From NCBI RefSeq assembly GCF_037975245.1, contig NC_092563.1, positions 25,826,960 through 25,890,959 on the forward strand: a DNA stretch of 64,000 bases, given 5' to 3'. Shown here in pieces: positions 49,319 through 61,890 of this stretch. Under the pieces are notes generated by a model that worked only from the letters and a program-made list of their open reading frames with translations, searched no databases and had not been told where the DNA came from. Numbering within the stretch: position 1 is the first letter of the stretch; the number at the start of each line of letters is the position of its first letter. The stretch comes from Apostichopus japonicus. Lineage: Eukaryota > Echinodermata > Holothuroidea > Aspidochirotida > Stichopodidae. The position numbers were made by a program, and so were the translations under genes.

Positions 49319-50208
49319 AAAATGATTGAATTTTCTTTCAGTGGCTAATGCCAGGGTCTGACGTTAAAACAGTCACAAATTGTGACAGTATTCTGATATA
49401 TATTTAACAAACTCATGTCAAAGTTCTGAAATGATGATTCTCAGTAATTATCTGTTTTCATAGCAAAACTAGGTTTCATAGCATACCAATGCTAAACACC
49501 AATATTTCCTAGGTGTATCCCAATGAATTCTGATAGAAAGAACGGCTTTAATCACCCCAAATGCTCAGAATTATAATTTGATCTGATAGAAATGTCAATG
49601 TGATTATTTACTGCTTCAAAATAACCACAAGGTTATTTAAATGTAAGATATATCAGCTTACTTATATCCATTGTCACAACTTTAAGCTATGCATAGAATC
49701 AAGTGATATTTGCAGTTGCTAACTGATATGCGTAGTTTGTACCGCCATAACTTATAGTCAACTATCTATGAAAACAGTTCTCACACTACTTCAGATATGT
49801 TGATCAAATAGCTGTATGTAATCAACACTTTTCTGTGTGTTATAATTACAAATGATAACTTTGACCTTTCTGATACCAATGATGTACCAAATTAACAGAA
49901 TCATATATAGTAAGAGAACCATTTAATATCTTCAGCTGCATTATCAAAGCTGGCATCTGTCAAGATAACTTAACCGTTTCTTAAGCAAACTACATGAGTA
50001 CTTGGTATGAATACTTTAACTGGTTCTAAGAACAAATAAAACAAAAACATCTTACACTTCCTTCATTAAACACTTCTATGTCCTGTCTTTACTTCATCAA
50101 AGTCATGCCATAAGTCATCAAAACATGTCCTAACCACAAACTGGAATGAATATACATCTTTTACACTATGTAATATTAATATTGACAAACAAGCATAGGT
50201 TAACTTAC

Positions 50209-50457
50209 CCTCCACTACACTGATATCAAAAACACAATCAGCTGTGTTCCCACTTGGATCTGCAAAGATGTAAGTCACTGTTGTTGTTCCTGTCTGAAAG
50301 AACTGTCCGGGTCTTCGTGTAGCTGACAAAACTGATGCTGTTCCTGAATTGTCTGTAGCTGTTGGCTCTGTAAAGTCTACCACAACACCAAAGCTATTTA
50401 GCGGTATCTCTCGCGTAATATCACTGATGCAGCTGACCACAGGTGGTATATTGTCCA
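50209..50457 (-). CDS. HYR exon, module Q3 type A
   Basis: 83 codons, young A subfamily (ISDITREI, VVDFTEP). It shares an intronic C variant at 50594 with Q4 only. This is consistent with Q3 and Q4 being sister duplicates on this side as well. Confidence 0.93.
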
Positions 50458-51727
50458 CTGAGGAAAAAGAAACATTATAAAGTCCAATATTGAGATCACT
50501 GGTTCTTTTTTGAAACAATAATTACTAGCAGGGGTAATGGTAATTCTATACAGTAGAGTACTTATCATAGAAAGAGACAACAGTGGCTAACAGCCGTTTC
50601 AAATAATCCTGCATGAGACATAATAAGGTTTCATCTTATCTCCTTTACTGGACAACGTAGAGTAATAATGCACAAAAGTGTTTTCTTATCTCCTTTTCTG
50701 GTAACCGAATGTGATAACTCAGTTCTTCCCAAAAACCTAAGACTTTTAATGATCAGTAGCTCAGCTACTAAGCCGATGTAGCAAACTGTGAAAGGTTCAT
50801 CTATTTCAAAGCTTACTCATTCCTGTACAGGCTTTAATATCAAAATAATATGAAAAGAGGTCATGTTAAAGGACAGACCCGTTGATAGCACAATCTCTTA
50901 AACAGTTACGATACAGGTTAAACCTCTTATTTAGCCTACATGCAACATTGGTTATTTCTGTGTAACCATCAGGTGTGTGCAACTGTATCTAATGCTACAC
51001 ATCAGAAAAAGATCACTCATATAAATATTTTATCCAATGACTAACCCCCCTAAAAATGAAGAAAAAAATTACTACCTATATAATATAAGTACCAGCATGA
51101 ACTCAGTACATGCACTGTCTGAACCAACTTCAATAAAAAGATTAGAATCAAAGAGAAGTGTTCCTTCCTCTGCTGACCTAATGTGAGGTTTACATGTCTT
51201 TTGTTCCTATTCATACGACCATTTGAATAAAGTTTTGATAATATGTCCACTTTTGACTTTCATTCTCCAACAACACTCACTTGTAAATATTGAGTAATTG
51301 TTTGTCTCCATCTGATCTCAGATAACCTTCACATGCTCCCCTTTTAGCTAAGGAAAGACTTCACTTGATACATTTGAAACTGTCGTCAAGTTCAATTTAC
51401 TTCATTTCCAGACAAATAGTCATTGGCAGACAAAGTTAACCCTTTAGATGCTGCTTACTGTACTTTTTCTGAGACACCAATCAATGATAGTGCATCTGTA
51501 TTTATATAACTTAACGCATAAATCTTTATCTTTGGCAATTTTGAGCAATTAACCATTTTTATCAAATCTCCTTGAAAGCTGACCTCAGTAGCCAGGTTGT
51601 TAAATGTCACATGTCAATTCTTGCTTGAGACCATAGCATAGATCTAGTTCAAAGCTAGTAGGAAAAACTGATAAAGGTGACAGTTGTATTCATTACATAG
51701 AGAAAGGACAACAAAGCTATGACATAC

Positions 51728-51979
51728 CTTCAGTAATGATGATGTTAAATGAACACCGGGCTGTATTTCCTGATGGATCTATAAACACATATGTTACTTC
51801 TGTGGTTCCACTCTGGAAGAATTGACCAGGGGTGTGTGTTCTTGATTGGACAGTTGCAGTCCCAGAGTTATCAGTAGCAGTAGGTTCACGGAATTGGACG
51901 GTAGTGCCAAATCCATTCAGAGGTATGGTCTCTGTTACATCTAGTCCTACACAAGCTATCACTGGTGGTACTTCGTCAA
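51728..51979 (-). CDS. HYR exon, module Q3 type B
   Basis: 84 codons, starting VDEVPPVIAC. It has arginine before the last cysteine (NTARCSF) where Q1, Q8 and Q9 have glutamate. The protein is identical to the Q4, Q5 and Q7 copies. Confidence 0.93.
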
Positions 51980-52368
51980 CTGAAGATTTAAAAGTTGAAA
52001 TTTTAATCAAATTGGCAACTCAACTTTGAATTAACTATTATGGCTAAGAGCATATATTTACACAGAGCGCCATTTGTAACATTACATCAAGAATTTGCTT
52101 CAAATTGACTTTGAAAGAGCAAGGAAATTGTCAATTTAATTACAGTTTAAACTGAACATACAGTATAATAAATGATGACATCAACTTAGAATTGGCTGAT
52201 GTAGAAATTACAACGTTTGTAAGCTGTTAAACTTCTTCAGACACACTGATGATGCTTTGTGCAAAATCATTTCCATCTACTATATCAGCAACACAATCAT
52301 TGAGTGTGATTTGTATTGTGGACCAATAAGGCTTGGCTATTAAATTATTTGCATTTAAAAAGACTCAC

Positions 52369-52617
52369 TTTCAGTGACAATGACCCTGAATGTACATTCA
52401 GCAGTGCTTCCAGCGGGATCAACAAAGGTATAAGTTACTTGTGTTACTCCTGAACTAAAGAAGGTTCCTGGACCGTGGGTTCTTTGCTGAAGTGAAACAA
52501 CTCCAGAGTCATCGGTTGCTGTTGGCTCAGTATAGAAGACAAGTCTTCCTCCTGTTCCTAATGCTGTTGTTTCAGTCACATCTGGAATACAGCTCACAAC
52601 CGGTGGGACATTATCCT
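52369..52617 (-). CDS. HYR exon, module Q3 type C
   Basis: 83 codons. It shares three changes only with the Q4 copy: YTFVDPAG for YIFVDPAG, AGSTAEC for AGNTAEC, and a GTGAGT donor in place of GTAAGT. Q3 and Q4 C exons are therefore sisters. Confidence 0.93.
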
Positions 52618-52807
52618 CTAAAATATGGAAAGACAAAATGTTGTTTTGGAGACTGCAGATGTCTAGCTTGATTTCAAGTAGAGTTATCAGTGTAATGTTA
52701 CTCACATGACATTGATCTTGTCATTTATTAGCACAATGTTACCCATAAAGGTGTGTTTCTCTGTCAACAGCTTTAAATCTTAAGCTATTACAGGATTGTA
52801 CTCATAC

Positions 52808-53056
52808 CTGGAGTAACTGTGACAGTAAAAATGCAAAATGCTGTTTGTCCACTTGGGTCAACAAAGATGTATGTCACTTGTGTTGTTCCTGGGCTGAAAA
52901 AGTCTCCAGGTGCATGACTTCTAGATTGAAGAGAAACAACTCCTGAGTTATCAGTAGCTGTTGGCTCTGTCCAAAACACAGTGGTACCAGTGCTGTCAAT
53001 TGTCACTGTTCTTGTGATGTCTTGGATGCAGGTAACATCAGGTGGTGTATCATCAA
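52808..53056 (-). CDS. HYR exon, module Q3 type D
   Basis: 83 codons, same protein as Q5-Q7 type D. The sequence just past the donor has the form shared with Q4 and Q6 (tacagg-attgtactc on the plus strand) rather than that of Q5 and Q7. That links the D side of Q3 to Q4 and Q6. Confidence 0.93.
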
Positions 53057-54018
53057 CTGAAAAGATCAAATGAAGAGTCTGAAAGCTAATGGAACTTGCT
53101 TGAACTATTAAAATTCATTTCAAACTTTAAAAATGATTGAATTTTCTTTCAGTGGCTAATGCCAGGGTCTGACGTTAAAACAGTCACAAATTGTGACAGT
53201 ATTCTGATATATATTTAACAAACTCATGTCAAAGTTCTGAAATGATGATTCTCAGCAATTATCTGTTTTCATAGCAAAACTAGGTTTCATAGCATACCAA
53301 TGCTAAACACCAATATTTCCTAGGTGTATCCCAATGAATTCTGATAGAAAGAACGGCTTTAATCACCCCAAATGCTCAGAATTATAATTTGATCTGATAG
53401 AAATGTCAATGTGATTATTTACTGCTTCAAAATAACCACAAGGTTATTTAAATGTAAGATATATCAGCTTACTTATATCCATTGTCACAACTTTAAGCTA
53501 TGCATAGAATCAAGTGATATTTGCAGTTGCTAACTGATATGCATAGTTTGTACCGCCATAACTTATAGTCAACTATCTATGAAAACAGCTCTCACACTAC
53601 TTCAGATATGTTGATCAAATAGCTGTATGTAATCAACACTTTTCTGTGTGTATAATTACAAATGATAACTTTGACCTTTCTGATACCAATGATGTACCAA
53701 ATTAACAGAATCATATATAGTAAGAGAACCATTTAATATCTTCAGCTGCATCATCAAAGCTGGCATCTGTCAAGATAACTAAACCGTTTCTTAAGCAAAC
53801 TACATGAGTACTTGGTATGAATACTTTAACTGGTTCTAAGAACAAATAAAACAAAAACATCTTACACTTCCTTCATTAAACACTTCTATGTCCTGTCTTT
53901 ACTTCATCAAAGTCATGCCATAAGTCATCAAAACATGTCCTAACCACAAACTGGAATGAATATACATCTTTTACACTATGTAATATTAATATTGACAAAC
54001 AAGCATAGGTTAACTTAC

Positions 54019-54267
54019 CCTCCACTACACTGATATCAAAAACACAATCAGCTGTGTTCCCACTTGGATCTGCAAAGATGTAAGTCACTGTTGTTGTTCC
54101 TGTCTGAAAGAACTGTCCGGGTCTTCGTGTAGCTGACAAAACTGATGCTGTTCCTGAATTGTCTGTAGCTGTTGGCTCTGTAAAGTCTACCACAACACCA
54201 AAGCTATTTAGCGGTATCTCTCGCGTAATATCACTGATGCAGCTGACCACAGGTGGTATATTGTCCA
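54019..54267 (-). CDS. HYR exon, module Q2 type A
   Basis: 83 codons with the ISDITREI and VVDFTEP residues of the young A subfamily. The protein is identical to the Q3, Q4 and Q6 copies. The flanking introns also match those copies almost base for base. Acceptor CCTCAG, donor GTAAGT. Confidence 0.93.
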
Positions 54268-55141
54268 CTGAGGAAAAAGAAACATTATAAAGTCCAATAT
54301 TGAGATCACTGGTTCTTTTTTGAAACAATAATTACTAGCAGGGGTAATGGTAATTCTATACAGTAGAGTACTTATCATAGAAAGAGACAACAGTGGCTAA
54401 CAGCTGTTTCAAATAATCCTGCATGAGACATAATAAGGTTTCATCTTATCTCCTTTACTGGACAACGTAGAGTAATAATGCACAAAAGTGTTTTCTTATC
54501 TCCTTTTCTGGTAACCGAATGTGATAACTCAGTTCTTCCCAAAAACCTAAGACTTTTAATGATCAGTAGCTCAGCTACTAAGCCGATGTAGCAAACTGTG
54601 AAAGGTTCATCTATTTCAGAGCTTACTCATTCCTGTACAGGCTTTAATATCAAAATAATATGAAAAGAGGTCATGTTAAAGGACAGACCCGTTGATAGCA
54701 CAATCTCTTAAACAGTTACGATACAGGTTAAACCTCTTATTTAGCCTACATGCAACATTGGTTATTTCTGTGTAACCTTCAGATGTGTGCAACTGTATCT
54801 AATGCTACACATCAGAAAAAGATCACTCATATAAATATTTTATCCAATGACTAACCCCCCTAAAAATGAAGAAAAAAATTACTACCTATATAATATAAAT
54901 ACCAGCATGAACTCAGTACATGCACTGTCTGAACCAACTTCAATAAAAAGATTAGAATCAAAGAGAAGTGTTCCTTCCTCTGCTGACCTAATGTGAGGTT
55001 TACATGTCTTTTGTTCCTATTTATACGACCATTTGAATAAAGTTTTGATAATATGTCCACTTTTGACTTTCATTCTCCAACAACACTCACTTGTTAATAT
55101 TGAGTAATTGTTTGTCTCCATCTGATCTCAGATAACCTTCA

Positions 55142-55437
55142 CATAATAATAATAATAATACACAGTTCTTATAAAGCGCAAATACACACTTAAGTCTCAA
55201 TGCGCTGATTATTATTAACCCCTGGTCATTGGTAACTTGTCACACCCACACACCAAAGTGTGCACAATTCAATCAATCTCTCCTGGGGCACCACAGTGCA
55301 CCACAACCACGTGTCTCCCGGGGGACTTCCCATAGGGTGCAGCCACAAACCGGCGCAAGCAACTATATTTACAAGTTACCTCGCAGGTCCCCATTTATAC
55401 ACCTGGGTGAAGAGAGGCAATGGAGATAAAGTGCCAT
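55142..55437. mobile_element. SINE-like insertion with AAT repeat, Q2 only
   Basis: The paralogous sequence ttcacatgctcc is interrupted by about 290 bp. CAT at both ends is a possible 3-bp target duplication. It starts with (AAT)n, then ttataaagcgc and caatgcgctgattatt, and ends ggagataaagtgcc. It is the longest member of the TATAGCGC family in the window. Confidence 0.8.
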
Positions 55438-56159
55438 GCTCCCCTTTTAGCTAAGCAAAGACTTCATTTGATACATTTGAAACTGTCAAGCTCAATTTAC
55501 TTCCATTTCCAGACAAATAGTCATTGGCAGACAAAGTTAACCCTTCATATGCTGCTTACTGTACTTTTTCTGAGATACCATTCATTTCACTTATGACGAG
55601 ATCTTTAAGTATAATATTCGTTCACCATCAAGTTTAACAGCATTTGGACACTTGAAAAGAATTTTACAAAATGTAACAACTGGTTTCCTGTATTGACCTC
55701 AGATAACGATGACAGGATTTTATTAAAAAAACTGAAATTGTTCATCACCAACTTTGCTACACACTGCACAAGCACATAAACAAAATAAAGAGGTATTTCC
55801 TGGCTTAACCATTTTGGTTTAATTTAATTTTACAGTGCGGACCCCTACCATATATTGATATGGCATTATAATTAACTCTGATTAAAGAACATCACCCTCT
55901 TTTGAGAAACAAAAACAAAAAAGATAACAAAGATGAAAATGTTTCTTGGTATAAATTCTAGTGGCTATTTTTGCTGAAGAGTTTTGGTTTTATTTCCCAA
56001 GACATCCAACTTAGAAGATATGTAACACATGGGCCAAATTTATACACACCCATAAAGGCCCATATATGTAACTATCTTTCAACCTTACTGGATGGAAAAA
56101 ATACAATATGGTTTGGGACAAAGACTATGACTAACCTTTGACATAAACATGACACTCAC

Positions 56160-56411
56160 CTTCCACAACATCAACACAGAAGGTGCAAGTAGCTGTGTTA
56201 CCAGAAGGATCTTCAAAAATATAGGTCACTGTTGTACTTCCACTCTGGAAGAATTGTCCAGGATTATTAGTTCTTGATTGAAGATTTACAGTCCCAGAGT
56301 TATCAGTAGCAGTAGGTTCACGGAATTGAACCGTGGTGCCAACTCCATTCAGAGGTATGGTCTCTGTTACATCTAGTCCTACACAGGCTACAACTGGTGG
56401 TATGGTATCAA
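56160..56411 (-). CDS. HYR exon, module Q2 type B' (extra cysteine)
   Basis: 84 codons, acceptor CCTCAG, donor GTGAGT. This B subtype starts VDTIPPVVAC. It ends with CTFCVDVVEG, giving a third cysteine in a domain that normally has two. It differs from the Q6 copy at NGVGTTV versus NGFGTTV. Confidence 0.92.
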
Positions 56412-56483
56412 CTGAGGTGAAGATAAACACATTTATCAAATTACAGTGTTGCTGTCAAAAGATTAACTATCACACTGTGAAGC

Positions 56484-57090
56484 TTTAGGCTTTTGACATT
56501 AAAATCAAAGGAGAAGACTTGCCCTGTTCTTCCCCGAGGCAAGAAGACGTACTTTACACATATTTGAAGTGCTGCGGACATTACCTGCGGCTGCCATGAT
56601 GGAAGAACACACCGTTTAGGGAGGGCAATGTGGATGGAACCAAGCACAGATGCAAACTGGGATCACATGCTTCAGCATTTAAACGGTGAACGACGAATTT
56701 CAAACTAACATAATAGCTTCGATAAATATTTAGGATAAGTCACACCTACAATAAGGATAAATCCAATAATCAAAACGGGAACCAAACTCTAAAGGTGACT
56801 ACGCAGAGATGTAGTTGCGGGAGAAAATGCGATGATAAATATGTGACTGTAAAGGACTAGAAATTCACACCAGAATGCATGTAACATAATGAAGTCACCA
56901 GATATCTCGGGTCACTGTTGATGCGGGAGTGTTTACATTACAAAATTGATCTTGACATCCATATCAGATCCTGGTCTCTGCCAGCATCAATATAGGAGGA
57001 TCAGATCCGGATCTGAACTGTGTTTACACTCCAGCCGTGATCTCGACGTCAGGATCTGATCATGATCGGGATCTAGTGTAAAAGCACCCT
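56484..57090. mobile_element. Deletion derivative of the GGGTGC MITE, Q2
   Basis: Sits at the position matching 37674 beyond a B' exon. The left 390 bp, including the left terminal repeat, are gone (junction agctttag to gcttttgac). The right end, with ctagtgtaaaagcaccct, is kept. Confidence 0.8.
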
Positions 57091-57419
57091 ACGGCTCTAA
57101 ACATGTTGTGATCATGAGAGTTGTAGTAGAAAAGTAGATATATTTTGAAAGAGATGACAGCATAAATATTATTAAGTCTGTAACTTGTGGGAATTTCTTG
57201 TCCGAGTGCATAAAGAGGATAATCATATGCCCTTGCTGGAAGCAGAAAGAAATTCAAAGAAATAAACTTGTATCATGCAAATGCAAGACACAACAGTAGA
57301 CTATTTAATAGCACACATACTTGTAGCATAGCTACATAACTATGTTTTGATGTTTAGAACATACTAACAACTTAATACCTCTGTCACTTTAATGAAATAT
57401 ATGAACCATGAACATCTGC

Positions 57420-57711
57420 ACAGATATGTAGAAGGATGGTGGTGGGGGGGGGAGGCAAAGCCCCCAGGAGCTGTAGAATTTTGAGATAATTCATGTTCTT
57501 TCCTTACTACTTTGGTTTTCCAGGGGGAAAAGGTGCCCCTCACTCCCTCATATCTTTCAGAGACCATGATATCAACATAAAAGGATATGCTCTGTTTTCA
57601 ATTGGTTCTAGATTTTTATCAAGAAAACTCCAATTTAGTAATACATCCTGCATCTATGTCAGACCATCATAGTAGAATGTACCAAATAATATCAATATAG
57701 TTATACTAAAT
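57420..57711. other. Intron, G-run and unclassified sequence
   Basis: A G-rich run at 57438-57453 precedes unclassified sequence unlike the other modules. It ends at the C pseudo-exon, so this part of Q2 has been rearranged. Confidence 0.4.
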
Positions 57712-57824
57712 CTCAGTAATAATGACCCTGAATGTACATTCAGCAGTGTTTCTAGCAGGATCAACAAAGATATAAGTCACTGCTGTTACTCCTGAACTAA
57801 AGAAAGTTCTTGGACCATGGGTTC
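57712..57824 (-). pseudogene. Truncated type C HYR pseudo-exon
   Basis: The C-terminal half of a type C exon can still be read in frame, from THGPRTFFSSG to FRVIITE. The first half is missing and replaced by intron-type sequence. Glycine has changed to arginine in PGT and in AGN. At the end the GTAAGT donor is destroyed and the frame runs into a stop. It has neither acceptor nor donor, so it should not be spliced in. Confidence 0.85.
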
Positions 57825-58018
57825 AACTAAACAAAAGTGTTTTGGCTGTTATCCAAATTACAAAGTTTGAAAGTTGTTAAACTACTTCAGACAAACTGAT
57901 GATGCTTTGTGCAAAATCATTTCCATCTACTATATCATCAACACAATCATTGAGTGTGATTTGTATTGTGGAGCAATAAGGCTTAGCTTTTAAATTATAT
58001 GTATTTAAAAAGACTTAC

Positions 58019-58267
58019 TTTCAGTGACAATGACCCTGAATGTACATTCAGCAGTGCTTCCAGCAGGATCAACAAAGATATAAGTTACTTGTGTTACTCC
58101 TGAACTAAAGAAGGTTCCTGGACCGTGGGTTCTTTGCTGAAGTGAAACAACTCCAGAGTCATCGGTTGCTGTTGGCTCTGTAAATAAGACAGTTGTTCCG
58201 CCTGTTCCTAATGGTGTTGTTTCAGTCACATCTGTAATACAGCTTACAACTGGAGGGACATTATCCT
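58019..58267 (-). CDS. HYR exon, module Q2 type C
   Basis: 83 codons. The most diverged C exon: it reads ITDVTETTPLG and TTVLFTEP where the other copies read IPDVTETTALG and RLVFYTEP. It keeps the intact PP pair. A truncated second C copy lies just downstream at 57712-57824. Confidence 0.92.
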
Positions 58268-58399
58268 CTAAAGGACACAATGAAAAGAAAGTTGCCATCA
58301 AGAATCAAGTTGAGTCATCATTGCAATGTAACCAATAACCATTTTGAGTCTGTGTCTATAGCTTCAGTTACCTCAAGAAGCATGTTATTGCACACATAC

Positions 58400-58648
58400 C
58401 TTGTGTAACTGTGACAGTAAAAATGCAAAATGCTGTATTTCCACTTGGGTCAACAAAGATGTATGTCACTTGTGTTGTTCCTGGGCTGAACAAGTCTCCA
58501 GGTGCATGACTTCTTGACTGAAGAGAAACAACTCCTGAGTTATCAGTAGCTGTTGGCTCTGTCCAAAACACAGTGGTACCAGTGCTGTCAATTGTAACTA
58601 TCCTTGTGATGTCTTGTATGCAGGTAACATCAGGTGGTGTATCATCAA
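58400..58648 (-). CDS. HYR exon, module Q2 type D
   Basis: 83 codons. The acceptor is TTTCTAG rather than the TTTTCAG of the other D exons, and the exon ends VTQG before a GTATGT donor where the rest end VTPG. GDLFSPG and FVDPSGN are also copy-specific. It is a diverged member, like its partner C exon. Confidence 0.92.
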
Positions 58649-59323
58649 CTAGAAAAATGAAATGAAGATTCTAAAAGCAAATGGAACTTGCTGAAATATT
58701 GAAATTAATTTAAAACTCTAAAATTTAATGAATTTTTGTTTGAGTAGCTTATGCCAGGGCCTGATATTAAGAAACAGTCACAAATTGTGAGTGTATTTCT
58801 GAGATATTGAACAAACTCATGTCAAAGTGCTGAAATTATGATTCTCAGCAAGTACCTGTGTTCATAGCAAAACTAGGTTTCATAGCATACCAATGCTAAA
58901 CATCAATATTTCCTGGGTGTATCCTAATAAATTCTGGTAGAATGAACGGCTTTGGAAACCCCATACGGTCTGAATTATAATTGATCTGGTGAAACTATAT
59001 AGAAATGTCAATGTGATTATTAACTGCTTCAAAATAAACCACGAGGGTAGTTAAAAGTATGATGTATCAGCTTAGTCATATCCATTTTCACAACTTTTAA
59101 GCTATGCATAGAATCAAGTGATATTTTCAGTTGCTAACTGATATGCACAGTTTGTACTGCCATGACTTATAGTCAACTATCTATGAAAACAGCTCTAACA
59201 CTACTTCAGATATGTTGATCAAATAGTTGAATGTAATCAACACTTTTCTGTCTTTTATAATTACAAATGATAACTTTGACCTTTCTGATTCCAATGATGT
59301 ACTAAGTTAACAGAATCATTTAC

Positions 59324-59640
59324 AGATTTTTTCTCCTCACCTTTCTGTCTTTGTCCTTCTCTAGTTTGTTCCCTACCCCCTTCCCTTAATCTTCTCTTTG
59401 TCCCTCTACTGTTTATCTCCTACCTCTCCTCTTCCCCTGTTGGTTTCATCCTTCCTTCTCTCCATCTCTTTGCTGCTAATCCCCTTACATCTATCTCTTT
59501 GTGTTTACCATGCTCATTAACCTGTCTGTATTTTGTTGGTGTTTTTGTCCCTTCTGTTACTGTTACTTGTCATTTAGCCTCTGAAGAAGATCCTGCTAAG
59601 ATCATAACGTCAGGCCAACATACTTTTACAAAACCATGTA
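59324..59640 (+). mobile_element. Second, decayed copy of the hammerhead-motif insertion
   Basis: Paralogous to 24645-24954 at the same intron position, in the Q2-Q1 interval. CTGAAGA at 59581 is kept, but the stem has become GATCC/AGATC and the GAAAC core has become ATAAC, so the motif is broken. Confidence 0.75.
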
Positions 59641-59938
59641 TAGTTAGAGAACCATTTAATATCTTTAGCTGCATCATCAAAGCTGGCATTTGTCAAGATT
59701 ACTAAACTGTTTCTAAAGCAAATTACATGACTGCTTGGTATAAACACTTTACCTGGTTCTTAGAAAAAACAAACAGGAAGATCATACACTACCTTCATTA
59801 AACACTTCCATGTCCTGTCTTTACTACATCAAAGTCATGACATAAGTCATCAAAATCTCCTAACCCACAAATTGGAATGAATATACATCTGTTAAACTAT
59901 GTATTATTAATATTGACAAACAGCAGAGGTTAACTTAC

Positions 59939-60187
59939 CCTCCACTACTATGATATCAAAAACACAATCAGCTGTGTTCCCACTTGGATCTGCAAAGATG
60001 TAAGTCACTGTTGTTGTTCCTGTCTGAAAGAACTGTCCGGGTCTTTGTGTAGCTGACAGAACTGATGCTGTTCCTGAATTGTCTGTAGCTGTTGGCTCTG
60101 TAAACTGTACCACAACACCGAAGCTATTTAGCGGTATCTCTTGTGTTATATCATTGATGCAGCTGACCACAGGTGGTGTATTGTCCA
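59939..60187 (-). CDS. HYR exon, module Q1 type A
   Basis: 83 codons, acceptor CCTCAG, donor GTAAGT. Starts VDNTPPVVSC and reads INDITQEI where all other A copies have arginine before glutamate. It keeps the VVQFTEP form shared with Q7-Q9 rather than the VVDFTEP form of Q2-Q6, so it belongs to the older A subfamily. Confidence 0.92.
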
Positions 60188-60605
60188 CTGAGGATGAGAA
60201 AACAGTTACACAATTAAGAAAGCCAAAAAAAAATTCTGTACACTATCAAAAAAAGTAACCATATTAAGAATATTTGGTGACTTATATTTAATAATCAGCA
60301 ACAAATTCAGTTAATCAGATACCTGTGAGAGATTTGGAGAACAGCCATACCGCATGATGCCTCAAGGATTAACACTTTATAAACATTATCAAGCAAAGCT
60401 CATGAACCATCAAGCAGTCATTAGTTTGTAGCTTACTCTTCCTGTCTGAGCAGGAGCTTCTGCTAATATCAGTCTTTAGAAATTGATGATATGATATATT
60501 TATCACAACCTCAACAAGTACATCAACTCAAGAAGCACACAATCATCAGTATTAGTCGCTGTACTTTGTTTTGCATCACAACATTTAAGGAATTCTTTGT
60601 CAGAT

Positions 60606-60725
60606 AACAATAATAATAATAACAAAAGGTTTTATATGCCCACATATTGACACTGCAGAGCACTCAAAGCACAAAGAAAATAAAATCAATTTACAGACAG
60701 ACAGACAGACAGACACACGCACACA
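60606..60725. repeat. SINE-like fragment and (ACAG)n microsatellite
   Basis: aataataataataacaaaagg then gttttatatgccc and agcactcaaagcac resemble a diverged TATAGCGC element. (GACA)n lies at 60697-60714. Confidence 0.55.
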
Positions 60726-61249
60726 AACTCAAAGAAACGCAATCAAAGAAATTAAGATATGTCATCAAATGCCTTAACCACTGAATAAGTTTTCTATTTC
60801 TTCTTAAAAGTACTGATACTTATGACCAACTTTATTTCAAGAGTTAATTCATACTACATTAATGGAACTGTAAAGACAAAAGATATTTCCCTCCACACTC
60901 CATATCTTAATAATGCCCATGTAATTAATATTCTAAAAGTGACAGATTAATATATGTTATAATCAATAGTGTTAAATGCTCCATAGCTATCTTGAAGGAA
61001 TTTTACTTGACAGTGCATCTGTATTTATATAACTTAATGCATAAATCTTAATATTTGGCAATTTTGAGCAATTAACCATTATTCTCAAATCTCCTTGAAA
61101 GCTGACCTTCAGTAGGCAGGTTGTTAAATGTCACATGTCTATTCTTGCTTGAGACCATAGCATAGATCTAGTTCAAAGCTTGTAGTACAAACTGGATAAG
61201 GATGACAGTTTTCATTACTTAGAGAAAAGACAACAAAGCTATGACATAC

Positions 61250-61501
61250 CTTCAGTAATGATGATGTTAAATGAACATTCGGCTGTATTTCCTGATGGAT
61301 CTATAAACACATATGTAACTTGTGTGGTTCCACTCTGGAAGAATTGTCCAGGAGTATGTGTTCTTGATTGGACAGTTGCAATCCCAGAGTTATCAGTAGC
61401 AGTAGGTTCACGGAATTGGACCGTAGTGCCAAATCCATTCAGAGGTATGGTCTCTGTTACATCTAGTCCTACACAAGCTATCACTGGTGGTACTCCGTCA
61501 A
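61250..61501 (-). CDS. HYR exon, module Q1 type B
   Basis: 84 codons, one longer than the other types because of the VGLDVTET insertion before the first strand. Acceptor CTTCAG, donor GTATGT. Starts VDGVPPVIAC. The D-to-G change and the SGIATVQ segment are unique to this copy. Confidence 0.9.
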
Positions 61502-61890
61502 CTGAAGATTTAAAAGTTGAAATTTTTAATCAAATTGGCAACTCAACTTTGAATTAAATATTTTTGCTAAGAGCATATATTCACACAGAGTGCCATTTGT
61601 AATATTACATAAAGAATTTGCTTCAAATTGACTTTGAAATAGCAAGGAAATTATCAATTTAATTACAGTTTAAACTGAACATACAGTATAATAAATGATG
61701 ACATCAACTTAGATTTGGCTGATATAGAAATAAAAAAGTTTGCAAGCTGTTAAACTACTTCAGACAAACTGATGATGCTTTGTTCAAATCATTTCCATCT
61801 ACTATATCAGCAACACAATCATTGAGTGTGATTTGTATTGTGGACCAATAAGGTTCAGCTTTTAAATTATTTGCATTTAAAAAGACTTAC

